Source of the DNA: UMGS1387 sp045646465
GTDB taxonomy: Bacteria > Bacillota > Clostridia > Oscillospirales > CAG-382
Direction: 5' to 3'
Length of the DNA: 43,199 bases
NCBI GenBank assembly: GCA_045646465.1
Contig: JAZRKT010000106.1
Span: forward strand, 1-43,199
A program made the translations under genes and the position numbers. Below are positions 22,996 to 30,456 of this stretch, piece after piece. How positions within the stretch are numbered: the stretch's first letter is position 1; each line of letters starts with the position of its first letter. The notes under the pieces were generated by a model, which made no database searches, was not told where the DNA came from, and was given only the letters and a program-made list of their open reading frames with translations.

Positions 22996-24297
22996 ATGTT
23001 AGACTTAAAGTTTGTCAGAGAAAACCCTGAAATTGTAAAGCAGAATATCAGAAACAAGTTCCAGGATGCAAAGCTTCCTCTTGTTGACGAGGTTATCGAG
23101 CTTGACGTTAAGGACAGAGCACTTAAGCAGGAGGCAGAGGCTATCCGTGCAGACAGAAACAAGTATTCAAAGCAGATTGGTATTCTTATGGGTCAGGGCA
23201 AAAAGGAAGAAGCAGAGGCTATGAAAAAGCTTGTTACCGAGCAGGCTGACAAAATGGCAGCTCTCGAAGCTGAAGAAGCGACTGTTGCCGAGCGCATCAA
23301 GACCATTATGATGACTATACCCAACATCATCGACCCCAGCGTTCCCATAGGTAAGGACGACAGCGAAAACGTTGAAGTTCAGAGATATGGCGAGCCTGCC
23401 ACCCCCGACTTTGAAATTCCTTATCACACAGATATTTTTGAGTCCTTTGACGGAATAGACCTTGACAGTGCAAGAAAGGTTGCAGGCAACGGCTTTTACT
23501 ACCTTATGGGCGACGTTGCAAGAATTCATTCCGCAGTTATTTCCTATGCAAGAGACTTTATGATTGGAAGAGGCTTTACCTACTGTATTCCTCCCTTTAT
23601 GATAAGAAGCGAGGTTGTAACAGGCGTTATGTCCTTTGCAGAAATGGATGCTATGATGTACAAGATTGAAGGCGAAGACCTTTACCTTATCGGTACAAGT
23701 GAGCATTCAATGATTGGTAAGTTTATTGACACCATCATCCCCGAAGAAAAGCTTCCCTATACTCTTACCAGCTATTCTCCCTGCTTCAGAAAGGAAAAGG
23801 GCGCTCATGGTATTGAGGAAAGAGGTGTTTACAGAATTCACCAGTTTGAAAAGCAGGAAATGATTGTTGTTTGTAAACCCGAGGACAGCTTCAAGTGGTA
23901 CGACAAGCTGTGGCAGAACACCGTTGACCTTTTCAGAAGCCTTGATATTCCCGTGAGAACACTTGAGTGCTGCTCAGGCGACCTTGCAGACCTTAAGGTT
24001 AAGAGTGTTGACGTTGAAGCGTGGAGCCCCAGACAGCAGAAGTACTTTGAAGTAGGCTCCTGCTCAAACCTCGGTGAGGCTCAGGCAAGAAGACTTAAGA
24101 TAAGAGTAAACGGCAAGGACGGTAAGTACTTTGCCCACACCCTTAACAACACCGTTGTAGCTCCTCCCAGAATGCTTATTGCGTTCTTTGAAAACAATCT
24201 TCAGGCTGACGGTTCTGTTCGCATTCCCGAAGCACTCAGACCTTACATGGGCGGTCTTGAAAAGATAGTTCCCAAAGTCGAGGCTACTCGACACTGA
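22996..24297 (+). CDS. serS: Seryl-tRNA synthetase, divergent motif 3
   Basis: Class II aminoacyl-tRNA synthetase that charges tRNA-Ser. 433 residues: an N-terminal tRNA-binding coiled coil (about 30-100) and a catalytic domain with motif 2 (FRKEKGAHGIEERGVYRIHQFEKQE near 255-280). The motif 3 region is unusual: HTLNNTVVAPPRMLIAFFEN replaces the bacterial HTLNGSGLAVGR pattern, although the class-defining Arg and the final LRPYMGG are kept; EVGSCSNLGEAQARR replaces EISSCSN..DFQARR. ATG 22996 follows AAAGGAG; longer frames upstream lie in the T-box. The last few codons overlap the first hairpin of the repeat element (24277-24292). Confidence 0.95.
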   Translation: MLDLKFVRENPEIVKQNIRNKFQDAKLPLVDEVIELDVKDRALKQEAEAIRADRNKYSKQIGILMGQGKKEEAEAMKKLVTEQADKMAALEAEEATVAERIKTIMMTIPNIIDPSVPIGKDDSENVEVQRYGEPATPDFEIPYHTDIFESFDGIDLDSARKVAGNGFYYLMGDVARIHSAVISYARDFMIGRGFTYCIPPFMIRSEVVTGVMSFAEMDAMMYKIEGEDLYLIGTSEHSMIGKFIDTIIPEEKLPYTLTSYSPCFRKEKGAHGIEERGVYRIHQFEKQEMIVVCKPEDSFKWYDKLWQNTVDLFRSLDIPVRTLECCSGDLADLKVKSVDVEAWSPRQQKYFEVGSCSNLGEAQARRLKIRVNGKDGKYFAHTLNNTVVAPPRMLIAFFENNLQADGSVRIPEALRPYMGGLEKIVPKVEATRH

Positions 24298-24574
24298 TTT
24301 TCGTAGGATTCCTCGGATGATATTCGATTATCTGTTCTCGTAAAGGACGTTTTGAACACCTTAAACGCAAGTGTTCAAAACTACTTAAGGTTCATTCTCA
24401 GCCTCAATTTGAGTTGAGTTCAATTTATCCGTCCTTGCATCAAATAACGACGCAAGGACTACTGAAAAGGTTTGCTTTTGTGTAGAATTGTTTGTTTAAT
24501 CATAAATAAATTCAACAACGGCGATAGCCAAAATAAAGTTCTTTGGGTCGCTTTCTTTCAAGAAAGCGACAAAC
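24277..24574 (-). ncRNA. Candidate structured RNA element, copy 2
   Basis: Occupies the serS-nadA gap and overlaps the serS 3' end. Matching hairpins to copy 1 (16157-16411), given as plus positions: 24547-24570 (perfect 24-base palindrome), 24520-24529 (GGC/GCC), 24431-24459 (GTCCTTGC/GCAAGGAC), 24349-24381 (perfect 11-bp stem, 11-base loop sharing GTTTAAG), 24319-24332 (GATA/TATC) and 24277-24292 (GTCGAG/CTCGAC). Stem bases differ from copy 1 but still pair. A linker of about 40 bases (roughly 24460-24510) is longer than in copy 1. Read on minus, the single odd pair in the GTCCTTGC stem becomes G-U. No promoter was recognised for this copy. Confidence 0.52.
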
Positions 24575-24602
24575 CCGTTACACAAACTATCTAAAGGTGA
24601 AT

Positions 24603-25517
24603 ATGAAAATAAGAGAAATGCAGGACGAAATACTTCGTCTGAAGAAAGAAAAGGATTTTTGCATACTTGCTCACACTTATCAGACACCCGACATATGCGA
24701 AATTGCGGATTTTGTGGGTGATTCATATGCGTTAAGCGTTAAGGCACAGGGTGTTGAAAACAAAAACGTGCTTATGTGCGGAGTGCGCTTTATGGCGGAA
24801 ACGGTGAAGATTTTATCACCCGAAAAGCGTGTATATCTTTCCCATAAGGATGCAGGCTGTCCTATGGCAGAGCAGTTTACACGGGACTATATTTTAGCAC
24901 ACAAAAAGCGTTTTCCTGACTATAAGGTTGTGGCGTACATCAACACAACAGCTGAGCTTAAAACGGTGTGCGATGTGTGCGTTACAAGCTCGTCGGCTCT
25001 CAAAATAGTAAAAAATCTTGACAGCGACAAAATCCTGTTTATCCCCGATATAAACCTTGGCTCATACATTGCAAAAATGTGTCCCGATAAGGATATTCAG
25101 CTTCTTCACGGTGGCTGTCCCGTTCACGGAAGTATCACCGAAGAAGAAGTGCTGATGGCTAAGAAGGCACATCCCAATGCACTGTTCCTCGTTCATCCCG
25201 AATGTACTCCCGATGTTGTAAAGCACGCTGATATGGCAGGCTCCACAAAGGACATTATGGACTATGCAACAGAGAGTAGTGCAAAGGAGTTTATTGTAGG
25301 TACCGAAAACAGCACGGCAGAGCATCTTGCTCTTGCTTGCCCCGACAAAAAGTTTTATGTACTGTCAAAAAATCTCATATGCCCCGATATGAAGCTTACC
25401 ACACTTTCGGGTGTTCTTTCAGCTCTTTGTGACAGTGGCGAGGAGATTGTGCTTGACAGCGAAATAATAAGCAAAGCCAAAAAATGCATTGATGAAATGT
25501 TAAGGCTTGGAAAATAA
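24603..25517 (+). CDS. nadA: Quinolinate synthase
   Basis: Condenses iminoaspartate with dihydroxyacetone phosphate to quinolinate in de novo NAD synthesis; an oxygen-sensitive 4Fe-4S enzyme. 304 residues. The three cluster cysteines are present at the family spacing: C86 (DAGCPMA), C172 (GGCPVH) and C260 (ICPDMK). Other signatures are LAHTYQ near 23, VGDSYAL near 38, FMAETVKIL near 63 and HPECTPDVV near 200. ATG 24603 follows AAAGG; an upstream in-frame ATG (24543) lies inside the repeat element and is not used. nadB and nadC are not in the window, so either the pathway genes are scattered or quinolinate precursors come from another route. Confidence 0.95.
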   Translation: MKIREMQDEILRLKKEKDFCILAHTYQTPDICEIADFVGDSYALSVKAQGVENKNVLMCGVRFMAETVKILSPEKRVYLSHKDAGCPMAEQFTRDYILAHKKRFPDYKVVAYINTTAELKTVCDVCVTSSSALKIVKNLDSDKILFIPDINLGSYIAKMCPDKDIQLLHGGCPVHGSITEEEVLMAKKAHPNALFLVHPECTPDVVKHADMAGSTKDIMDYATESSAKEFIVGTENSTAEHLALACPDKKFYVLSKNLICPDMKLTTLSGVLSALCDSGEEIVLDSEIISKAKKCIDEMLRLGK

Positions 25518-25539
25518 AAAGCGAAAGGCGGTTATCATT

Positions 25540-26433
25540 ATGAAAAAGATTTTAGCGGTAATTCTTGCAGGTATGTTTACACTTGCGGCACTTGTTTCCT
25601 GCACGGCACCTGCACAGGAAGATATAGTTGCCGACAACACAAACGAAACCACTGTTGACCCTCAGATTGAAGGCGAAGAAGCTGTTCTTCCTGAAGCGGA
25701 AGAAGACATCACCGAAGACGGAACACAGGAAGGCACGGCAATGACAGAAAGCTTTGCTTCCGTTGCGGAATTTCTTGAAGCTTATCCCACCATCGGCGAT
25801 ACCCTTAAGGAAGCTTTTGGCGGCGAAATGGACATAGAGCTTGAAGCACGCGGAAACAAGCTTGTTTACCTTTTTAGCACAGATATATTTGACGAATTTG
25901 CACAGCAGAATCCCGAAGCCATAAACGAAATTTCCACTGAGGTTTTCGGCAACCTTGCTCCCACTCTCGGACAGGCACTTTTAAGTATGCAGAAGTCCAT
26001 TCCTTCACTTGAAGCTCTCATTATCGAGCTTCGCGACTCACAGGGAAAAGTTGTATACAACGACGAAATCACACCCGATGATGTTGAAGTGGAGGAAGGT
26101 GCAGATATCAACTATGAGGAATTTGCGGAAGGCATGACTGTAGCCGACTACGCAGCAGTTCTTTCTCAGACAGAGGTTTACTCCGACGAAACCTTCGTTG
26201 TAACAATCGAAGCAAGAGGTAACAACCTTGCATACATCTACACCCTTAAGGAACAGCTTGATGTTACTAACGAATTTATCACTTCTCTTGACGAAAGCTA
26301 CTCCTACGCAGAGGAAACTCTTTCTCCCGTATACGTTGCTCTTAAGGCTGCTATGCCTGACCTCGAATATGTTATTTACGAGTACGTAAATGCTGACGGA
26401 AGTGTTATTGCAGCTTATGAGTATGCGGAATAG
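25540..26433 (+). CDS. Acidic lipoprotein with a duplicated domain (DUF4854-like)
   Basis: 297 residues. Lipobox LVSC near residue 21, then an acidic, Glu/Thr-rich linker (about 25-75). Two related domains of about 90-100 residues follow: one with IELEARGNKLVYLFST and ALLSMQKSIPSLEALIIELRDSQGKVVY, the other with VTIEARGNNLAYIYTL and ALKAAMPDLEYVIYEYVNADGSVI. The repeat unit resembles the DUF4854 type found in clostridial lipoproteins (tentative). ATG 25540 is chosen because the signal peptide begins there and AAAGG lies 11 bases upstream. It follows nadA by 22 bases and ends at a terminator. Function unknown, probably a surface protein. Confidence 0.85.
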   Translation: MKKILAVILAGMFTLAALVSCTAPAQEDIVADNTNETTVDPQIEGEEAVLPEAEEDITEDGTQEGTAMTESFASVAEFLEAYPTIGDTLKEAFGGEMDIELEARGNKLVYLFSTDIFDEFAQQNPEAINEISTEVFGNLAPTLGQALLSMQKSIPSLEALIIELRDSQGKVVYNDEITPDDVEVEEGADINYEEFAEGMTVADYAAVLSQTEVYSDETFVVTIEARGNNLAYIYTLKEQLDVTNEFITSLDESYSYAEETLSPVYVALKAAMPDLEYVIYEYVNADGSVIAAYEYAE

Positions 26434-26460
26434 TTGTACAGGTTGAACAACCGATTTCGG

Positions 26461-26486
26461 GCCGTTTCTTATGAAACGGCTCTTTT
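26461..26486 (+). terminator. Terminator of the nadA/lipoprotein unit
   Basis: A perfect 8-bp stem (GCCGTTTC/GAAACGGC, 26461-26468 with 26473-26480, TTAT loop) followed by TCTTTT. Confidence 0.85.
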
Positions 26487-26507
26487 GGGAAATTGTTGAA
26501 AACAAAC

Positions 26508-26536
26508 TTGACACGACTGATTTTGCATTGTATAAT
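26508..26536 (+). promoter_or_regulatory. Promoter of the glycosidase-like gene
   Basis: Perfect -35 TTGACA (26508-26513), 17-base spacer, perfect -10 TATAAT (26531-26536). The leader to the gene is about 150 bases and contains an 8-bp TGCAATTT/AAATTGCA pairing (near 26580-26625), which could matter for expression. Confidence 0.92.
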
Positions 26537-26694
26537 GAAGCAAATGAGTATTCCATTGTCTGCATAAAAGACGAAGATGTTGCAATTTTTTCCCCGAGGA
26601 AGGACACAGACCAGAAATTGCAGGAAGAAAAGAAATTACTTATAAGGCGGTAGCAAAAATTAGAATCAAGTGATTTTTGTAAGGAGAAAATAGT

Positions 26695-28737
26695 ATGTTT
26701 GAACTTAAGACTAAAAAAGCAGTTATTGCGGTTGACTGGGAAGGCGCAAGCGTTGCCTCTGTCAAGGTTGGAGAAAAAGAGCTTATCGGCGGCAGAAAGC
26801 CTCTGTTCACTTTAAGACTCAGAGACAGCGATGCGGTAGCTCACGAATTCGGTGCATATGAGGCAAAGAATTGTGAAGTAAACGGTAATAAGGCTGTATA
26901 TTCCGGCTTTGAATTTGACGTAAAGGTTATTGTTACTCTGGAAGGCGAAAACAGAGCAGAGTGGAGAATTGCAGTTGAAAACAATACGGATATGCTTGTT
27001 GAATGGGTAATCTTCCCCGAAGCGGTATTCAAGCCTCTTAATAAAAACGGCGGTGACGGCAGCGTTGTATGTACATATAACGAGGGTACAGTATGTGAAA
27101 ACATCGACCTTCATAAGAGCACCCTTGTTCCCGAATATCCTTCACGCGGTGATTATATGATGTTCCCTTATATGCTCTTTGGTCAGTTTATGTGTTATCA
27201 GACAAAGGGCAGCGGTCTGTATCTCGGTGCAGAGGATGCTGACAGAGCTCCCAAGGGAATTGACTTTTTCAAAAATGATGACGGCTGCAATGTTGATATG
27301 TTCTTCAGACATTTCCCCGGAATTAACTACGGCGACAATATGAGCCTTGAGTATCCTCTTGTATGGCAGGGCTATGAAGGCACCTGGCACGACGGTGTTC
27401 AGCTTTATAAGAACTGGTTTGAAAAGAACCTTCCCGACAATGTAAAGAAGATAGGCGAAAACCCCGCAATCCCCGAATGGTATAAGGATTCTCCTCTTGT
27501 TATCACATACCCTGTTAGAGGTATTCACGATATGGACAAGATGGATCCCAACGAGCTTTTTCCTTATGAAAATGCACTTCCTACAATTGATGAAATAGCA
27601 GAAAAGGTTGACTCACGTCTTCTTGTCCTTCTTATGCATTGGGAAGGTACAGCACCCTGGGCGCCTCCTTATGTATGGCCTCCTTACGGTGGAGAAGATA
27701 TGTTCAATGCCTTTGCTGACAAGCTTCACGACAGAAAGCACATTCTCGGTGTTTACTGCTCGGGCTTTGGCTTTACAAAGCAGTCAAACCTTATTGCAGA
27801 ATATAACAACGAAGAAAGAATTGAAAAGGAAAACCTTAAGGATGCCTTCTGTGCTTCTCCTGCAGGGGTTGCCGAAATCAGCCGTATCTGTTCAGGTCAG
27901 CGTTCGGGCTACGATATCTGTGCCGCTTGTGAAAAGGGAAGAAAGCTTCTTGACGAAGCATATTTGCCTCTGTTCAACAGTAAGGTAGACTACTGCCAGA
28001 TTCTTGACCAAAACCACGGCGGAAGCCAGTACTTCTGTTACAGTAAGGAGCACGGACATCCTCATGGTCCCGGTAAATGGATGACTAGCAATATGAGAAA
28101 CCTCCTTGACGGCTGGAACAAGATGGGCAATGGCAAGCTGTTCGGGTGCGAATCTGCTTCTGCAGAGCCTTATATCGGAAATCTCCTCTTCAGCGATAAC
28201 AGATATGAGCTTAACTGGCGTCTTGGCAGACCTGAGCCTGTGTACTCCTACATTTACCACGAATATCTGCGTAACTTTATGGGTAACCAGGTATGCAGTC
28301 CTCTTACAAACGCTAAGGACAGTATGTGCGTAAGAATGGCTTATTCTTTTGCGGCAGGCGATTGCATGACAATGGTTCTTACTCCCTTTGGCAAGATTAT
28401 GACAAACTGGGGTAACCATAACTTTGATATACTTCCCGATAAGGACAGAGCAATTAAGTTTGCGGCAAATATGCAGAAGTTCTATAAGGAAAAGGCATTT
28501 AAATTCCTTTTTGACGGTAAGATGATAAAGCCTTTGGAGGTTGAATGTGGACACGAGGATTATCCTATGGATATAGGTATTCCAGCACAGATTCCCGATG
28601 TCTATTCAACAGCTTGGGAAAAGGATGGCGATAAGGCACAGATTCTTGTTAACCATACTCTGAATGATGTTACCGTTAAGGTTAGCGGAAAGGAAGTTAC
28701 TGTTCCTGCTCTTAATGCCGAAATCATCAAGCTTTAA
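26695..28737 (+). CDS. Glycoside hydrolase-like protein (DUF6259 type), cytoplasmic
   Basis: 680 residues, no signal peptide. The N-terminal half (about 1-240) looks like a beta-sandwich domain with a WQGYEGTWHDGVQLYKNWFEK end that I associate with DUF6259 proteins. A TIM-barrel-like region follows (about 260-560) with strand-end motifs: HWEGTAPWAPPYVWPPYGG, YCSGFGF, ILDQNHGGSQYFCYSKEHGHPHG (candidate acid in DQNHGG) and GCESASAEPY. The C-terminal about 60 residues look like a small beta domain. Alpha-glycosidase superfamily (GH36/GH101-like) chemistry is plausible but the substrate is unknown. AAGGAG lies eight bases before ATG 26695. It forms a single-gene unit with its own strong promoter and terminator. 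Confidence 0.78.
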   Translation: MFELKTKKAVIAVDWEGASVASVKVGEKELIGGRKPLFTLRLRDSDAVAHEFGAYEAKNCEVNGNKAVYSGFEFDVKVIVTLEGENRAEWRIAVENNTDMLVEWVIFPEAVFKPLNKNGGDGSVVCTYNEGTVCENIDLHKSTLVPEYPSRGDYMMFPYMLFGQFMCYQTKGSGLYLGAEDADRAPKGIDFFKNDDGCNVDMFFRHFPGINYGDNMSLEYPLVWQGYEGTWHDGVQLYKNWFEKNLPDNVKKIGENPAIPEWYKDSPLVITYPVRGIHDMDKMDPNELFPYENALPTIDEIAEKVDSRLLVLLMHWEGTAPWAPPYVWPPYGGEDMFNAFADKLHDRKHILGVYCSGFGFTKQSNLIAEYNNEERIEKENLKDAFCASPAGVAEISRICSGQRSGYDICAACEKGRKLLDEAYLPLFNSKVDYCQILDQNHGGSQYFCYSKEHGHPHGPGKWMTSNMRNLLDGWNKMGNGKLFGCESASAEPYIGNLLFSDNRYELNWRLGRPEPVYSYIYHEYLRNFMGNQVCSPLTNAKDSMCVRMAYSFAAGDCMTMVLTPFGKIMTNWGNHNFDILPDKDRAIKFAANMQKFYKEKAFKFLFDGKMIKPLEVECGHEDYPMDIGIPAQIPDVYSTAWEKDGDKAQILVNHTLNDVTVKVSGKEVTVPALNAEIIKL

Positions 28738-28754
28738 TTGCAAATAATTTTTAC

Positions 28755-28786
28755 GGCGTGCGGTTTTATGACTGCACGTCTTTTTT
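28755..28786 (+). terminator. Terminator of the glycosidase-like gene
   Basis: A stem of 7 bp (28755-28761 with 28774-28780, one G-U pair, extendable by two pairs into the loop) followed by six T residues (28781-28786). Confidence 0.85.
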
Positions 28787-28874
28787 GGTATTTTGTTAAA
28801 ATAGTTTAAAAATGAAAAATCTGCATATACTTATATTGCACAAAGGTGTAATTTATTGTTATGGAGTGAAATGT

Positions 28875-30137
28875 ATGAACCCCTTTGAACAGAAAAGCAG
28901 AATGATTGACGAGTCCTTTAGAAGCTGGAAGGAAATTTATCCCAAGTCCTATAATAAGGAGTGTACCGACCCTTACACAAAAACAAGAATTATCCTTATG
29001 AACGGTACCGAATTTGAAGCAAATTGGTTTTCTCATCAGTTTGCAAGACACACCGATAATATGGATTTAAGGCGTGAAATTGCCCTGACGCGCCGTGTTG
29101 AAAAGCAACAGCAGATGACTCTTGCATGTCTTAAGCCGTTAAACGAAAGTCAGCTCGAAACAACCATCGCCTATGAACAGCTTGCGGTTGACCTTACGGC
29201 AATTCTTGCAAAGCGTGAAAAAAATCCCACCGTCAAAAAGGCACTTGATTTTGCACTTTTGGAGGATTTTGACCATCTTTACAGATATTCTGACCTGCTC
29301 GAAATGGATAAAGGCATAAAGGCAGAACAGCTTGTTGGAAGATACACCGAGCTTATGCCCGGACGACCTACAATTTCCGAGCACCGTTATCCGTATGATA
29401 ACGTAAAGCCTTATACCGATTTCAAGAGCGCAGACCTTCTTACAAAGCTTAATGTCGGTATCATAACTGCCGCCGAACAGCAGACTATGAATTACTATAT
29501 GAATATTGCTCCCTTCTATGAAAATGACCTTGGCAGACGTCTGTATCAGGAAATAGGTCTTATAGAGGAACAGCACGTATCCCAGTACGAAAGCCTGCTT
29601 GACCCCAATTGCACCTGGCTTGAATCACTTCTTATGCACGAATACACCGAATGCTATCTTTACTATTCCTGCTATACCGACGAAACCGACTCTTATATCA
29701 AGCTTATATGGGAGCAAATGCTTATGCAGGAGATTGCACATCTTCATAAAGCGGCGGAATTGCTTGCAAAATATGAGCGTAAGCAGTGGCAGCAGGTTAT
29801 TCCCGACGGTAATTTTCCTGAGCTTCTTAATTTCAGAGAAAACATTGACTATGTGCGTGATGTGCTTGCAAATACCGTGTATCAGACAAGTATTCTTGAT
29901 GACTACGTTGAGATTGATAAGGTGCCCGATTCTTCAAAGTTCTTTTTCTTCCAGAATGCCCTTAACTGCAATGTTGCAAGCGTTCCCAGCCACGAGGTGA
30001 TAGAATGTTATATCAGACAAAAGGGTATGGACTACCGCTTTGAGGTTAAGGAACATCCCATCTGTGAGCTGAGAAACAGAACCTGCGACAATACAACCGT
30101 GGGCAGAGAAAAAAGCACAGTTCCCACTTTTAACTAA
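28875..30137 (+). CDS. Ferritin-like diiron domain protein
   Basis: 420 residues, cytoplasmic, unnamed. A four-helix ferritin-like diiron site can be read: E201 (AAEQQTMNYY), E231xxH234 (EEQHVSQYE), E256/E259 (MHEYTECYLYY) and E286xxH289 (QEIAHLHKA). This two-half-site pattern is typical of rubrerythrin/ferritin-like enzymes and storage proteins. An extra helix pair upstream carries E101 and D131-x-x-H134 (LLEDFDHLYRY), so there may be one and a half sites. The C-terminal 90 residues contain NALNCNVA and further Cys. ATG 28875 is seven bases after GGAG; ATG 28812 would add a non-conserved-looking hydrophobic start. No promoter was recognised. Oxidative-stress or iron roles are possible but unproven. 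Confidence 0.78.
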   Translation: MNPFEQKSRMIDESFRSWKEIYPKSYNKECTDPYTKTRIILMNGTEFEANWFSHQFARHTDNMDLRREIALTRRVEKQQQMTLACLKPLNESQLETTIAYEQLAVDLTAILAKREKNPTVKKALDFALLEDFDHLYRYSDLLEMDKGIKAEQLVGRYTELMPGRPTISEHRYPYDNVKPYTDFKSADLLTKLNVGIITAAEQQTMNYYMNIAPFYENDLGRRLYQEIGLIEEQHVSQYESLLDPNCTWLESLLMHEYTECYLYYSCYTDETDSYIKLIWEQMLMQEIAHLHKAAELLAKYERKQWQQVIPDGNFPELLNFRENIDYVRDVLANTVYQTSILDDYVEIDKVPDSSKFFFFQNALNCNVASVPSHEVIECYIRQKGMDYRFEVKEHPICELRNRTCDNTTVGREKSTVPTFN

Positions 30138-30145
30138 ATAGAAAG

Positions 30146-30189
30146 AAGGACAGTGTAAAACGGCTAAAAAACCGCAATGTACTGTCCTT
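30146..30189. repeat. Perfect 9-bp inverted repeat with nested hairpin
   Basis: AAGGACAGT (30146-30154) and ACTGTCCTT (30181-30189) enclose a small inner CGG/CCG hairpin. It lies just after the ferritin-like gene stop. No T-tract follows on either strand, so it may be a weak terminator or an mRNA-end stabiliser. Confidence 0.6.
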
Positions 30190-30283
30190 AACTATAATGT
30201 TCAAAAAACGTGTAGGGATGATCACCGGTCTAAATATCGCAATGTAAGAATTTTGGTTTTACTTTTTTTAACCAAGCTTCAAT

Positions 30284-30420
30284 TGTCATTCTGAGCGCAG
30301 CAAAGCAAAGTCGAAGAATCTGATGCGTGTTATTTTGCACATAACATCAGCCTATGAAGATACTAAGGTTGTGCAGATCCTTAGACTGCGGCACTTATTG
30401 TGCCTTCGCTCAGGTGACAG
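30284..30420. repeat. MITE/REP-like imperfect palindromic element
   Basis: About 137 bases. The left end reads TGTCATTCTGAGCG and the right end, reversed, TGTCACCTGAGCG; further in, AGTCGAAGAATCTG matches AGTCTAAGGATCTG. A small hairpin (GGCAC/GTGCC) sits in the right arm. The TGTCATTCTGAGCG...GAAGAATCT pattern is familiar from intergenic repeats of many bacteria. It has no coding capacity. It lies in the convergent gap between the ferritin-like and DUF4317 genes. Confidence 0.8.
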
Positions 30421-30456
30421 ATAGTATTTTGCAAACGAAATAGTCACATAAATCCT

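Noticed and set aside
26471..26653. 60-residue plus-strand open frame starting within the terminator hairpin
   Set aside because: It spans the terminator at 26461-26486 and the consensus promoter at 26508-26536 and has no ribosome binding site; its codons are best explained by these signals.
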